Assembly (NCBI GenBank): GCA_004352715.1
Contig: SCFE01000109.1
Location: 689,936 to 753,935, forward strand
Direction of reading: 5' to 3'
Source: Hofstenia miamia
Lineage: Eukaryota > Xenacoelomorpha > Acoela
Length of the DNA: 64,000 bases
The notes beneath the pieces are model-generated. The model was not told the DNA's origin, ran no database searches, and saw only the letters and a list, made by a program, of their open reading frames with translations. Both the position numbers and the translations under genes were made by a program. Shown piece after piece: positions 48,294 to 58,465 of this stretch; position 1 is the first letter of the stretch; every line of letters starts with the position of its first letter.

Positions 48294-48555
48294 TTAATTA
48301 ATTTTTTTATGCCTGACGGAGTAATAGCATTTTGGAATTAACAAAATACATAGATATTTGTAATGACTCATTATCAGCGCATCCAACACTAATATACTCT
48401 GTGTTAAACTTTTAATTTGTTTTAGGTATTGAATTCCAGAGGCCATTCTAATTATTTTGGTCTGCACTGATTTTTTGAATGTCAGCTGACGATCAATTTC
48501 AGCACCCAAATACTTCAATGTTTCAGAAGGTTCAATCGATTCAGTTTCATTAATT
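48294..48555 (-). pseudogene. LINE copy B RT thumb
   Basis: MKYLGAEIDRQLTFKKSVQ and IQYLKQIKSLTQSILVLDAL follow the KYLG block and the helical thumb of LINE RTs. Read into non-LINE sequence beyond about 48300. Confidence 0.75.
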
Positions 48556-48769
48556 TTAGATTTCTTTTAAGACTGTTTAGCTTTCACTTTGGTACAAAAT
48601 TGATGAATTGTATTTCATTTTCATTTATTGTCAATTTATTTTGTTTAAAAAATTCGTTTATTCTATGAATAGTTATTTCTAGCTTTTTTACTGCCTCTCA
48701 GGATTTTCGTCTCTACTTACAATACAAACATCATTTGGAAATTGTATTATTTCACAGCCTTCGGAGTAT

Positions 48770-49144
48770 TTATCGATGGTATTGACGTAAAATTGAAGGG
48801 CCTAACACTGTTCCTTGAGGAACTCCCTTCTTTGTTGATAAGAATGACGAGAAAATGCTCTCAATTTTTGCCCGTTGTTTTCTTTCTGTTAGAAAACTGC
48901 TTAATAAAGCCCGCGAATCCCTGCTAAGGCCATATCTTTCTAATTTTTTCCACAGAATCGAAAAGTCTAAGGAATCAAAGGCTTTATTCAAGTCTAAGAG
49001 AGCGACACTTCTACTCATTCCTTTGTTTAGATGGAATCGACACTCCTCAGTAAAAAGTAGTACAGCATTAGTGATCCTGAAGCCTTCCCTATATGCAAAT
49101 TTCTGTGGTGACAGTATGTTATTTACATTGACATACTTCTTCAT
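48770..49144 (-). pseudogene. LINE copy B reverse transcriptase
   Basis: 124 residues containing SPQKFAYREGFRITNAVLLF (the Q-x-G-F-R block), ALLDLNKAFDSLDFSILWKK (first catalytic Asp) and KKGVPQGTVLGPSI. The next expected block, with the two catalytic Asp residues, is degenerate (F-P-N-D) and in another frame. It overlaps the linker frame by a -1/+1 shift at about 49119-49144. Confidence 0.88.
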
Positions 49145-49835
49145 CTGTTTGGTTAAAGCTTTTTTTAAAAATTATCGCAAACGGATTAGTGATAGATATC
49201 GGCCTGTAATTCTTGCATTCCTTGAGGTCCCCTTTTTTATATACAGGTATTATATCCGCCAGTTTCAAAATTTTAGGAAATACATTAGTGTGAATGGCAT
49301 GTTTCAAAGTAAAAAAGGGAGGTTTACAAAAGATTGAGGCATACTTTTTGATGAATATTGGTATTGCAGTGCTGCCACATGATGCGTTAGTGTCTAAACC
49401 TTGAATTATTTTTATTAAATCACGATGTTCTATATATTTGCAATCAAATTTCATATCAATTGGGTCAATCTTGTTCTCAAACGGTATTTCTTCACCTGCA
49501 TACAGTTCCAGTTTAGTGAATGCCTCATTCATTTGATTAGCAATGCTCTTGGGATCCCTTAATTTGGTGTTATGAACGGATATTTCTGATGTGCTATTAC
49601 TTAAGTTGCTTTCTCTGTGTAAAAACCTATTTAAAAATTGCCACTTATTTTTTGCACTATTTAACTTGTCATAGAAATTTTTTGCTTGAATTTTCCTATG
49701 ATTTGCTTTAAGGTTTGTTAATTTGGTCTTAACATCATTATATATGTTGGTATTTGTAGTGGTATGATTTTTGCAGAGGTCTTCCCAAGCTTTCCGCTTT
49801 TTACTTTCAACTGATAGAATTTCTTCATTGTACAC
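49119..49835 (-). pseudogene. LINE copy B endonuclease-RT linker and RT start
   Basis: The longest clean frame of the LINE, 238 residues. The N-terminal half is charged (ESKKRKAWEDLCKNH), followed by LNSAKNKWQFLNRFLHRE, typical of the region after the endonuclease. The C-terminal third reaches the RT start: IPIFIKKYASIFCKPPF, then ILKLADIIPVYKKGD and NYRPISIT, the classic first RT blocks. It ends at a frameshift into the RT frame. Confidence 0.88.
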
Positions 49836-49889
49836 TTTCTTATAACTATGGATATGGACTTTAATTTACTTATACTTAAAAGGTACTAC

Positions 49890-50640
49890 TTTATCTAACA
49901 TTTGCTATCATAAATTTAATATCTAATGAGTTTTTCATTGTGTAGATATAGTCCCAGATCATATTTCTGAGTTCTCTAATGAATACCGGCTCCTTAAATT
50001 TTTTAAAATTACGTCGGTATATTCTTTTTCTGCGATCTTGGCCTCTTAGTTCACTACAAACGTACCGACATAAGTTATGGTCTGAGAAGGAGTTAAAATG
50101 AAAGTTAAAAAGTTAATTTTCCTTATGTTTGTCAGGCAATATTCTCTCAATGATGTTCGTCTTGTAGGTATATCTTTGTTTAACATTCTTAATTGAAATT
50201 CGTTGCACAGCAGCTTAATACGATTCGACTAATTGTGGTTTAGAAAATTTATATTGCAGTCACCTAATATGATAATTTTTTCATGTCGAGTAAAGACTCT
50301 TTGTAATTCTTCTGTCTTATATTTTATGAAATCACTGCATAAGTTTTACCTCGATGAATAGTTTACATTGATTAAAGTTGATCACTTGCACACATTTCTT
50401 TTAATTAATTTTTTTCTGCCTACGGAATTAACAGCATCAATCCATCGCTTTCGGAACCTCTATTTTTTGGAAACAATTATATGCATGAATGTCTAAATTA
50501 TACAGTTGTTTTGGATGCTCATCATTCAACCAAGTTTCAGTGAACTATGCGAGGATTGTGTTTTGCTGATTATTTCACTAATTTCAATTAAATCTTATCT
50601 GTGTGCAGACATACTTCTTACGTTTAAAATGCGAATTTAA
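49890..50640 (-). pseudogene. LINE copy B APE-type endonuclease, decayed
   Basis: Broken frames give, from right to left, WLNDEHPKQLYNLD, IIILGDCNINFLNH (the GDxN motif), RRTSLRERIL and NSFSDHNLCRYVC (the SDH motif). The order and motifs match the APE endonuclease that nicks target DNA for LINE insertion. Many stops. Confidence 0.75.
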
Positions 50641-51011
50641 TGTTATTTTTAATTGATTTTATTATTTCACTTAACTGACTACTATCAATTACTTGCGGAC
50701 CAGGGTTTGGATGCATATCACCTGCTTGTAACAGTTTAAGAGTAAATTCTGATAATAGCAAAGATAATCAGTATGATAACATCAATATATGAAATCTAAG
50801 CAAAAAGAATATTGTAAGTAAGCACGTAAATTAAATTTTTGAGTTTAAAAGCTGCACTACTTAGTTGCTGGATGTTTAAGTAAATTGATAATTTAGAATT
50901 TATTATTATTATTTCCTTCATATATCAAATTCTTTCAATAAAACAAGTAATGACCATAAATAATGAATCCTGCAGGGAAAGAGGTATTACAAACATATAT
51001 TTTACTTCCAG

Positions 51012-51042
<31 letters not shown>

Positions 51043-51702
51043 CATTTGCTAAAAGTTTAAGACCACATCTATTTTTTAAATTTTGATAGTTTTGTTATTC
51101 GCTTACTTCCTTTTCCAATAAAAGCGCATGCTTTAAGCATTGCTTGTGACATTTTCCAGTGTTTTCTAATGTTTTAATGATTTTCTGTACAAGAGATAAG
51201 GAAAAAGATCAAAAAACGGTTAGTCTTAAATAAATTTATTTAAAATCAAACATATTTCGCTACATATTTATAGCTTCATCAATGAGACAATTGAGGGAAA
51301 TTACATATGATTTTAGACTAGCCTTAAGATGTTAAAATGATGTAATTGTTTACTTAATAGATTGATGTTGAATTCTTTTATAATAATTGCTTCGACGATG
51401 TGGTGTTATTGGTTTTAGGTATAATATTTTCTTTCTTTGGTTAATGGTAATGGCCATAAATTTCAGATTTTAATTGACTTTTAAGGTGTTTTTTAATCTT
51501 AGTTTGTTGTCGTCGCCTTGTTTCCCACAAAGTGTGAGGCTGCACACTCATTGAAATTATAATTGTAAACAATGGAGCAAGGCAAGTGCATGGGACTAGG
51601 ATCTCTGTTATTAGAAAATGAGGAAGTCTTTGTGGAAGTAATCATTGGAATTCATTTTGCTTCATAATATATACATATCAAACTTAAATTTAAATTGTTT
51701 AG
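50641..51702. repeat. Intergenic DNA with (TA)n tract and a Tc1-like end
   Basis: A TA tract at about 51012-51041 is followed by TGCATTTGCTAAAAGTTTAA, which resembles a Tc1-type terminal repeat (...AAAAGTTTAAGACCA). No transposase follows and the other end was not found. An ATG-initiated 31-codon frame at about 51570 (MEQGKCMGLGSLL) could be coding but has no support. Confidence 0.4.
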
Positions 51703-51854
51703 TTACTTTGAAAGAGATTGCTTAAAGTCGAATAAATCATTCCATGTCGCCCCTGTATGTCAAGGATCTGCAAAGAAATCATTAGTTGAAGATATTTTGG
51801 ATCCCAAACTGTATACTAATAGCACAGTGGAAGAACATATTTATCTTTACGAAG
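51703..51854 (+). CDS. Orphan internal exon of an unidentified gene
   Basis: The acceptor AATTGTTTAG, 152 bases without a stop in one frame, and a perfect donor (GAAG|GTAAGT) mark an internal exon. The frame reads YFERDCLKSNKSFHVAPVC near its start and KSLVEDILDPKLYTNSTVEE near its end, hydrophilic and globular-looking, with an NST glycosylation site. It enters in phase 2 and leaves in phase 1. I do not recognise the family. Any next exon may lie in the gap at 52132-53131. Confidence 0.5.
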
Positions 51855-52131
51855 GTAAGTTATAAAATTACACAGCATACATTTTTCAGATATTATTCAA
51901 AATATAATCATAGGTTTATACACATTTTCGATAAGAAGACAGCATAAGTAGGTGTCTTATATCTCTATTACACGATCCACTTTGTAACTTGTCTTGTTGT
52001 ACTTTGATATTTTAGATTTTTTTCTGCAATCCACTGCTATTCGTTCGTCTTAAACGTAATTTGAATTTTAATCATACCATAATGAATTGTGAGAAATACT
52101 CAAAGTAATTCAATATATATATATATATATA
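51855..52131. other. Intron-like sequence ending in a (TA)n tract
   Basis: Nothing coding; the TA tract at about 52113-52131 abuts the gap. Confidence 0.4.
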
Positions 52132-53131
52132 NNNNNNNNNNNNNNNNNNNNNNNNNNNNNNNNNNNNNNNNNNNNNNNNNNNNNNNNNNNNNNNNNNNNN
52201 NNNNNNNNNNNNNNNNNNNNNNNNNNNNNNNNNNNNNNNNNNNNNNNNNNNNNNNNNNNNNNNNNNNNNNNNNNNNNNNNNNNNNNNNNNNNNNNNNNNN
52301 NNNNNNNNNNNNNNNNNNNNNNNNNNNNNNNNNNNNNNNNNNNNNNNNNNNNNNNNNNNNNNNNNNNNNNNNNNNNNNNNNNNNNNNNNNNNNNNNNNNN
52401 NNNNNNNNNNNNNNNNNNNNNNNNNNNNNNNNNNNNNNNNNNNNNNNNNNNNNNNNNNNNNNNNNNNNNNNNNNNNNNNNNNNNNNNNNNNNNNNNNNNN
52501 NNNNNNNNNNNNNNNNNNNNNNNNNNNNNNNNNNNNNNNNNNNNNNNNNNNNNNNNNNNNNNNNNNNNNNNNNNNNNNNNNNNNNNNNNNNNNNNNNNNN
52601 NNNNNNNNNNNNNNNNNNNNNNNNNNNNNNNNNNNNNNNNNNNNNNNNNNNNNNNNNNNNNNNNNNNNNNNNNNNNNNNNNNNNNNNNNNNNNNNNNNNN
52701 NNNNNNNNNNNNNNNNNNNNNNNNNNNNNNNNNNNNNNNNNNNNNNNNNNNNNNNNNNNNNNNNNNNNNNNNNNNNNNNNNNNNNNNNNNNNNNNNNNNN
52801 NNNNNNNNNNNNNNNNNNNNNNNNNNNNNNNNNNNNNNNNNNNNNNNNNNNNNNNNNNNNNNNNNNNNNNNNNNNNNNNNNNNNNNNNNNNNNNNNNNNN
52901 NNNNNNNNNNNNNNNNNNNNNNNNNNNNNNNNNNNNNNNNNNNNNNNNNNNNNNNNNNNNNNNNNNNNNNNNNNNNNNNNNNNNNNNNNNNNNNNNNNNN
53001 NNNNNNNNNNNNNNNNNNNNNNNNNNNNNNNNNNNNNNNNNNNNNNNNNNNNNNNNNNNNNNNNNNNNNNNNNNNNNNNNNNNNNNNNNNNNNNNNNNNN
53101 NNNNNNNNNNNNNNNNNNNNNNNNNNNNNNN
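52132..53131. other. Assembly gap, exactly 1000 N
   Basis: Placeholder gap between a TA tract and a minisatellite. It may hide more of the repeat array that follows. Confidence 0.98.
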
Positions 53132-53390
53132 ATGTAAAGCAAGTTAATGTGGGAAAGTAATAAATGTAAAGTAAGTTAATGTGGGAAAGTAATACATGTA
53201 AAGCAAGTAAATGTGGGAAATTAATGCATGTAAGGTAATGTAATACATGTAATTATGTGGGAAAGTAAAACTAAAAAGTAAGTAAGTTAATGTGGGAAAG
53301 TAAAACTAAAAAAATGTAAGGTAATGTGGGAAAGTAAAACTGAAAAGTAAGTAAGTAAATGTGGGAAAGTAAAACTGAAAAAAAAATGCA
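53132..53390 (+). promoter_or_regulatory. Minisatellite carrying seven TGTGGGAAA sites (Su(H)/RBPJ consensus)
   Basis: Degenerate repeats of about 32-44 bp (unit like ATGTAAAGTAAGTTAATG then TGGGAAAGTAA). TGTGGGAAA occurs at 53148, 53180, 53212, 53256, 53291, 53325 and 53360, all on the same strand. This 9-mer fits the YGTGRGAAM consensus of the Notch-pathway factor Su(H)/RBPJ. The last units also read GAAAGTAAAACTGAAAA, similar to interferon-regulatory-factor sites. The array lies about 80-300 bp upstream of the CRE and CCAAT boxes. Binding is inference: the sites could simply be part of the repeat unit. Confidence 0.5.
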
Positions 53391-53440
53391 AACTAAATTA
53401 GGTCACATAAATAACACAAAAACTAGTAAAAGTACATCCA

Positions 53441-53448
53441 TGACGTCA
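53441..53448. promoter_or_regulatory. Perfect cAMP-response element (TGACGTCA)
   Basis: The full 8-bp palindrome bound by CREB/ATF proteins, 16 bp upstream of the first CCAAT box. Confidence 0.55.
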
Positions 53449-53463
53449 ATAAAACACCCCCCG

Positions 53464-53630
53464 CCAATATCCATGGCGTCTCAGGTCAAAGGCCATCACT
53501 CTCGACCAATCACAAAAAAGTGTAACCTCCTACGACCCACCTCTCGACCAATCAGAAAAAAGTGTAACCTCATGGAACCCACCTCTCGACCAATCAGAAA
53601 AAAGTGTAACCTCATGGAACCCCCTTCTAC
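53464..53630 (+). promoter_or_regulatory. Four CCAAT boxes in a 42-bp tandem array
   Basis: CCAAT lies at 53464, 53506, 53548 and 53590, each exactly 42 bp from the last. The last three repeats share CTCTCGACCAATCA-AAAAAAG and TGTAACCTC; the first is diverged except for CCAAT. The extended motif CGACCAATCAG fits NF-Y. The 42-bp spacing (about four helical turns) puts all the boxes on one face of DNA. Cellular promoters with multiple CCAAT boxes are common, though a tandem enhancer in an LTR would look the same. Confidence 0.6.
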
Positions 53631-53668
53631 TACTAGCTTATTTGCTGGAAGCAGCCGGCCGTACTTTG

Positions 53669-53676
53669 TATTTATA
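53669..53676 (+). promoter_or_regulatory. TATA-like box (TATTTATA)
   Basis: TATTTATA followed by GCTGTGGCC, about 75 bp after the last CCAAT box and 68 bp before the ATG at 53744. It predicts transcription starting near 53700. Confidence 0.45.
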
Positions 53677-53743
53677 GCTGTGGCCGTGATACTAAGGCCA
53701 CATTTGGACGTGGTCGCAAATACCGAAGCCGTTCCCAGCCGCC

Positions 53744-53830
53744 ATGGCTGTTTCAGTCAGTAGCCGGCCTTTCACTTCCAACAAAGCCAGAAAACATTAC
53801 AGTCAGCTCCATGCTGTTAAATGTTGTTAG
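53744..53830 (+). CDS. Short ORF with optimal Kozak context, unknown product
   Basis: GCCGCCATGG is the textbook vertebrate-type start context. The frame encodes 28 residues, MAVSVSSRPFTSN then KARKHYSQLHAVKCC, then TAG. It is basic and Ser-rich with no known domain. It may be the first coding exon of a longer gene if a donor precedes the stop, or a short peptide, or not coding. The CRE, CCAAT array and TATA-like box stand upstream at sensible distances. Local base composition (CpG and GC) is clearly above the surroundings. A gypsy-like pol pseudogene starts within 1 kb downstream. Confidence 0.35.
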   Translation: MAVSVSSRPFTSNKARKHYSQLHAVKCC

Positions 53831-55344
53831 CTTTAAATGTAGATGTTGAGAGAAGCAGTGTTAAAGATTACATTAAGGTGTTGGTTTATGTATATATGTG
53901 AAAGAAGTTCTTAATGTAATTAAAATTGAACGTTTTCTACAAAATAGCGAGAAAAATCTTTTGTTAATAATGGACACTTACTTTACTCCAAAACCTATTG
54001 ATTACAATGAAGAAGACTTTATCAAAGAACCTGGCTGAGGAATTTGGTAAAATAGAGTCTCGTTGGATGTATGTGGTGGTGATTCTAACTGTTACAATTT
54101 GAGTGGTTGTAATTGAAAAAATTTAATCATATTCCCCACTAGAAAAACTGCATTAGTGGATAAAATTTTCCCTCTTCTTATGTGCAGAGAAGTTTGCTTT
54201 GGGCTTTAAGTTGATCATACAGTAACCGTGCTCTTGTAACCTAGGCTCAAACTTACACAAGTTAGAAGGAAAATGTGAAATAGAAGAAATATCCATTCTA
54301 ACTAACAAAGGTTCATGTCCTTATTGATGCATAACGAAACCTTGCAGGATGTTAACGGGGAATCTGATGGTAATGAAGCCACCGAGCTCTTAAAGACTAA
54401 ATTGATTGCATTTATTGATGATGGCATGCCACATTAAGAAGTGATCATATTCAACAAAGACTCCGTTTCGATGACACTGATGTTAAAAGAAAAAATTTAT
54501 TGTTGAAGTCGTTGTTATAATTTTGCTGAAGCGGAGAGTTATGTCGTTCGACATCGTTAATCTCATTCAAAACAGAAGAAACAAAAGTTCAGACTTATCT
54601 TGTTGGATAAAAGTTAATGAAAAAACAAGCGGTTTACATCAAACAAGGTTAATATTGAATTAGTTGTAGGCAATTTGAAGATGCAATTATGTATTTTTCT
54701 CAAAGGTCTATCAATCCCTATTATACTGTTCCTGAAATCTTTGAAACATAACAAGAATACTACTGCAAGTACTGACGGTATATTTTATTGAGTTTATTTA
54801 AATTTTTATATATATTCAGAATCTTGGCCTTAGAAGGGAAATTTTTCTTGATTCTCACAAAAACAGGACATTATCGTAATTCCTAAAACAGAGGTTCCGG
54901 TTTCAAAAGATAATTTGCCATTACATATATTTTCGGTGGCAAGTATTACAAAGCTGTATCAAATATCTTTAAAAGTCCATAGTTAGATACTTGGTTGTGT
55001 TCCACTAAATTTGACTACAGGATATATTGTTGGTTCTACAACTATTTAATTTTTCTAAATATATCAAAAAACTTTCTGAAAAGACAATAAACAAGGTAGA
55101 ACCTATTCCTCACTGTAATTTGAAAATAATATTTGGTATCATTTTTCAAGGTGATTTTCTTTTCAATGAACATGACAAAGAGCTTTTGTAAACACTTACC
55201 AAAAGTCGGTTTATCTGGGCTAATCTTCGGAAATCTATTAAAGAAATTGGAAGTGTCATTCAATGCTATTTTTAAGTAAAATTTAATATGGTATGGGCGT
55301 TTACAGTAATGATTACCATAATCTAGAGAGCATACAAAACTTGT

Positions 55345-55900
55345 TACGTGAAATGGTTTCCGTACAGATTGACCAAAACAGAATACAAAATCGTGGAAAT
55401 GCTTAAGAAATGGGATAACATTTTTTACAAAAAGATTCATTGCCGGTATGATATCTCTCATCCTTTACATGATTTAGTGGTTACAGCTGCACAAAATCCT
55501 CATCGTTATCAAATAAGGCATGGCAAAATTTTACAAGATGTTCAGCAAGCCTTTCTCTTTTTTGGTTATGTTTTAATTAATACACTATTTTTAATGTTAG
55601 TATAGCGCTAAACATCATATAGGCCTACCGCCGATGGACCATATATTAATTCAATTCAATCTCAAGAATAATAATTATTATCATCTCGATTTTCAAGAAA
55701 AAGATAGATATAAAACTACTTTTATAGAACATAGAGGAAGGAAATCCTTTTTTAACAAAGCCCATATGAGATTATCATATTCTGGCGCCCATGTCAATTT
55801 TTATCAAATTATGTATTAAAGCCTATTAAAAAGTTTACTTGGACACACTGTGATAACTTACTTTCGGTTATTGATGCAAGGTTTCTAAGTATTGTTTTGC
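55345..55900 (+). pseudogene. Reverse transcriptase remnant of the plus-strand gypsy-like element
   Basis: LKNNNYYHLDFQEKDRYKTT matches the gypsy block D-L-x-S-G-Y-x-Q-I-x-x-x-x-x-D-x-x-K-T-A-F, and GRKSFFNKAHMRLSYSGAHV matches the G-x-x-x-F-x-x-M-P-F-G-L-x-x-A-P block that follows. FTWTHCD is the start of the connection region. The catalytic YxDD is not found, and several stops break the frame. It is far more decayed than the gypsy copies at 0.3-15 kb and belongs to another family. Confidence 0.65.
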
Positions 55901-56449
55901 AATGGAATTATACTAGTTAGGAATCAACTCTATTTAGCGCAACTTATCATCAGATATTACCACAGATACTACCTTTCTTGGTTTTCACTTGTCTACTTAT
56001 CAACAGACTATTTCCGCTCTGCAAGATAGAATACATCTTATTAAATTAGTAGCAGAAATCCCAACGGTGTACTCCAAAATGTCTTGAAGTTTGTCCAATG
56101 TATGAAATATTACATTAATCACAACTGTATTTATAGACTACAGACGCATTAATGAACATCTAAAAGGCCACGTGCAAACAGGGATATATTATCAACATAA
56201 AGCTTAGGAAAGTTAATTTTAAATTAATATTTCCCCTTCAAAATTCAAATATTGTAGAATCAATAGTAATTAAGTATCATCTAAATAGAAATCAAACTTA
56301 ATGCAAAATCAAATTAATAATGAACTTTACGTATTTTAATTAGATAAATTTTGTAAAATATTATATTACTGCATTTAATTTTAACCTGATGAAAGAAATG
56401 ATAATATATATATATATAATTTAATATTTATGTTAGTTCTTAAGCACCA

Positions 56450-56709
56450 GGTTGTAATTTTGCTTAGTATTCTAGGTTCATTCCACCATATTGTATTGGT
56501 GGATTAGTAGTAATTTACTAGCAGTGTTAGTGGCACAACTTTGGCAATCCACCAGTGGTCCACCAACGATGTTTTATATATTATTCAAAGCATGACATAA
56601 ATAAATAACCAGTGGTCAACTGGTGGGCCGAGGGCCAAAATCCATCGATGGGCCGCCAAAGTTGCCACCAGTGGCCCATTTGTGGTCCACTGACTTTTGG
56701 TTACGTGGG
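56450..56709. repeat. CCACCAGTGG-family MITE, copy 2, diverged
   Basis: Contains CCACCAGTGGTCCACCA, CCAGTGGTCAACTGGTGGGC and GCCACCAGTGGCCCA, and ends GGTTACGTGGG, the same terminus as 45001 of copy 1 (GGCTACGTGGG). The left end is not clear. It splits the degraded gypsy-like element. Confidence 0.7.
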
Positions 56710-57230
56710 TAATGATAGTAGGATATTTTACATTTATATGGCCTTTTCTTTGTACCTTCAATATGATAAATCCTTTATATAACCTTTTTGATTCTCGTTT
56801 TGAATTAGCTTGACCCTCGATGTTTCCTTTTCGAAAATAAGATATTAAAATGCCTTGGTCACAATAAATTTATTCACATAACACTGATATTGGGTATTTA
56901 GAGGTTTCTTAGTTTTCATTAGGCATCATTAATCACCGTATGGAATCATTTTCCTTTCAAGCCCCTATTCATGCTCACATTTTCATTAAAAAAGCTATGG
57001 CTATCGCTATTCCTATATTTTTAACAGAACCTGGATAAACTATTATGTCTGACATTTGGCCTCTCATGCAACGATTAAGATCAGGAAAATCATATGGATT
57101 AACTTTTCACATTTCAATTACGTTAACTTATTTTGTTCGAAAGAAATCATTATCATTTATTTGGATATTCACTATAAACAATCCAGCTGATTTACTGTCT
57201 CAACAACAATCAATTTCACAACCATAAACA

Positions 57231-57820
57231 CCTATATCATTTTTCAATTCGTAATTTAAATAAATTTTTAATCTCACTGCACTTGTAAAATTTTCTAATA
57301 GTGTAATTTTACATCTATTAATTTGAATTCATTTATATTACTCAATTTTGTAAATTTAGTTAGTTTGATTTTTGTTTTGGTAGAGTGAAGAGAAAAATAA
57401 AATTAAGAACATTGTAAAATTGTATTCCTAAATATTTACTCAAAATTTTAGCTTTACTGATAATCATGTGTTTTAGAATCCAAATTTCACTCAAATTATT
57501 TGAAACTAAGATTTCTTAAATTTTTTCAGCCGTACACAAGATTTCTCCCATTTTACCCTAACAAGTACAATTCTACGCAGTTTTACCCACTTTGCTCTAT
57601 TGATGGAGAAGTAGCAAATGCATCGTGTTCATATTACCGATTCCCGTAAATATTTGTTATTAATATATACATGCATATGCGTTCAAATGTTATTGTATTT
57701 GTATAAAAAATCTATAGGAGTTGAATCTTTTGCATCGTTGTTTAATTGTAAGGTTCTTACAAGTATTGTGTATGTAAATAGTACCGTGACGAGTACAGAA
57801 CATGCAGAGGCAATTAATTA

Positions 57821-57859
<39 letters not shown>

Positions 57860-57940
57860 ATATCATTCAATAATATTAGTCATGATATTATTAGCATAGT
57901 ATTCTATAGACTATCTCATNNNNNNNNNNNNNNNNNNNNN

Positions 57941-57972
<32 letters not shown>

Positions 57973-58462
57973 TAGAATGGTATAACATTTTTCTGTCAAA
58001 TTGATAAAAAAAATGCATTTATCACACTTTTCTTAATACATTTCAGAGATGATATATCATGTGTTGATAGTATTATTTAGTTAGCCTGCTTAATTCTTAC
58101 TTAAATTTCATCAATAATTTGGAATTGTAGAGAAATATCCCTCTGATATAACCTCGTCGAAACCGGTTTGGTTCTCTGTTATCCCTGTAGTATTTCCTAA
58201 AGCAAGTGTATGGGGTAAATTTTGTTTTAAGCGGAAACATCGGCTTAACTAGGAGTCCAGTTTTAAAGACTCATAAGATTGTAATTTTTGAAACAAAGCT
58301 ATACTGAGGCGTTTGCCAAAACTATCTCATTTGCACTAAATGTATCCTATTTAGTTCCAGATAAATATTGATACAGAAATATTAACCGCTCTCATTAAGT
58401 AACAAAATAGATTTTCGAAAAAGTGGATTGCATGGTTTCTTAATTAGAATCCTATCCTTAGC
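57231..58462. repeat. Intergenic DNA with (TA)n and (GA)n tracts and a 21-N gap
   Basis: TA tracts at about 57831-57857 and 57941-57951, the second followed by (GA)n. The gap at 57920-57940 lies between them. No gene recognised; a 67-codon frame at 57618-57821 has no features. Confidence 0.5.
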
Positions 58463-58465
58463 TTA

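Larger units (their letters stand above)
48291..50640 (-). mobile_element. Non-LTR retrotransposon, copy B, truncated
   Basis: A direct duplicate of the LINE in copy A, starting just after copy A ends. From 5' to 3' (right to left): endonuclease (about 50640-49890), linker (49835-49119), RT (49144-48770) and thumb (48518-48294). The C-terminal block present in copy A is missing, so the copy is truncated or recombined at 48.29 kb. Two long overlapping frames show that it decayed later than copy A. Confidence 0.85.
53970..57230 (+). mobile_element. Degraded gypsy-like retrotransposon, plus strand
   Basis: Scattered plus-strand frames give retroelement motifs in order. The RT start is around 55345-55500 (WFPYRLTKTEYKIVE), the RT core is at 55634-55819, FTWTHCD at about 55828, and a possible RNase H end at 57045-57224. 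Upstream 53970-54440 reads MDTYFTPKPIDYNEEDF and TELLKTKLIAFIDDG, which may be gag. Numerous stops. No LTR pair is visible, so the limits are rough. A CCACCAGTGG MITE lies inside at about 56450-56709. Confidence 0.55.

Noticed and set aside
53359-53763. 134-codon open frame with an imperfect 14-residue repeat (SRPIRKKCNLMEP)
   Set aside because: The repeat is just the translation of the 42-bp CCAAT array, and the frame runs across the CRE and TATA-like box; it is best read as regulatory DNA.
55042-55461. 139-codon minus-strand frame over the RT remnant
   Set aside because: It is the antisense of the plus-strand gypsy-like RT (YRLTKTEYKIVE), which carries the recognisable motifs.
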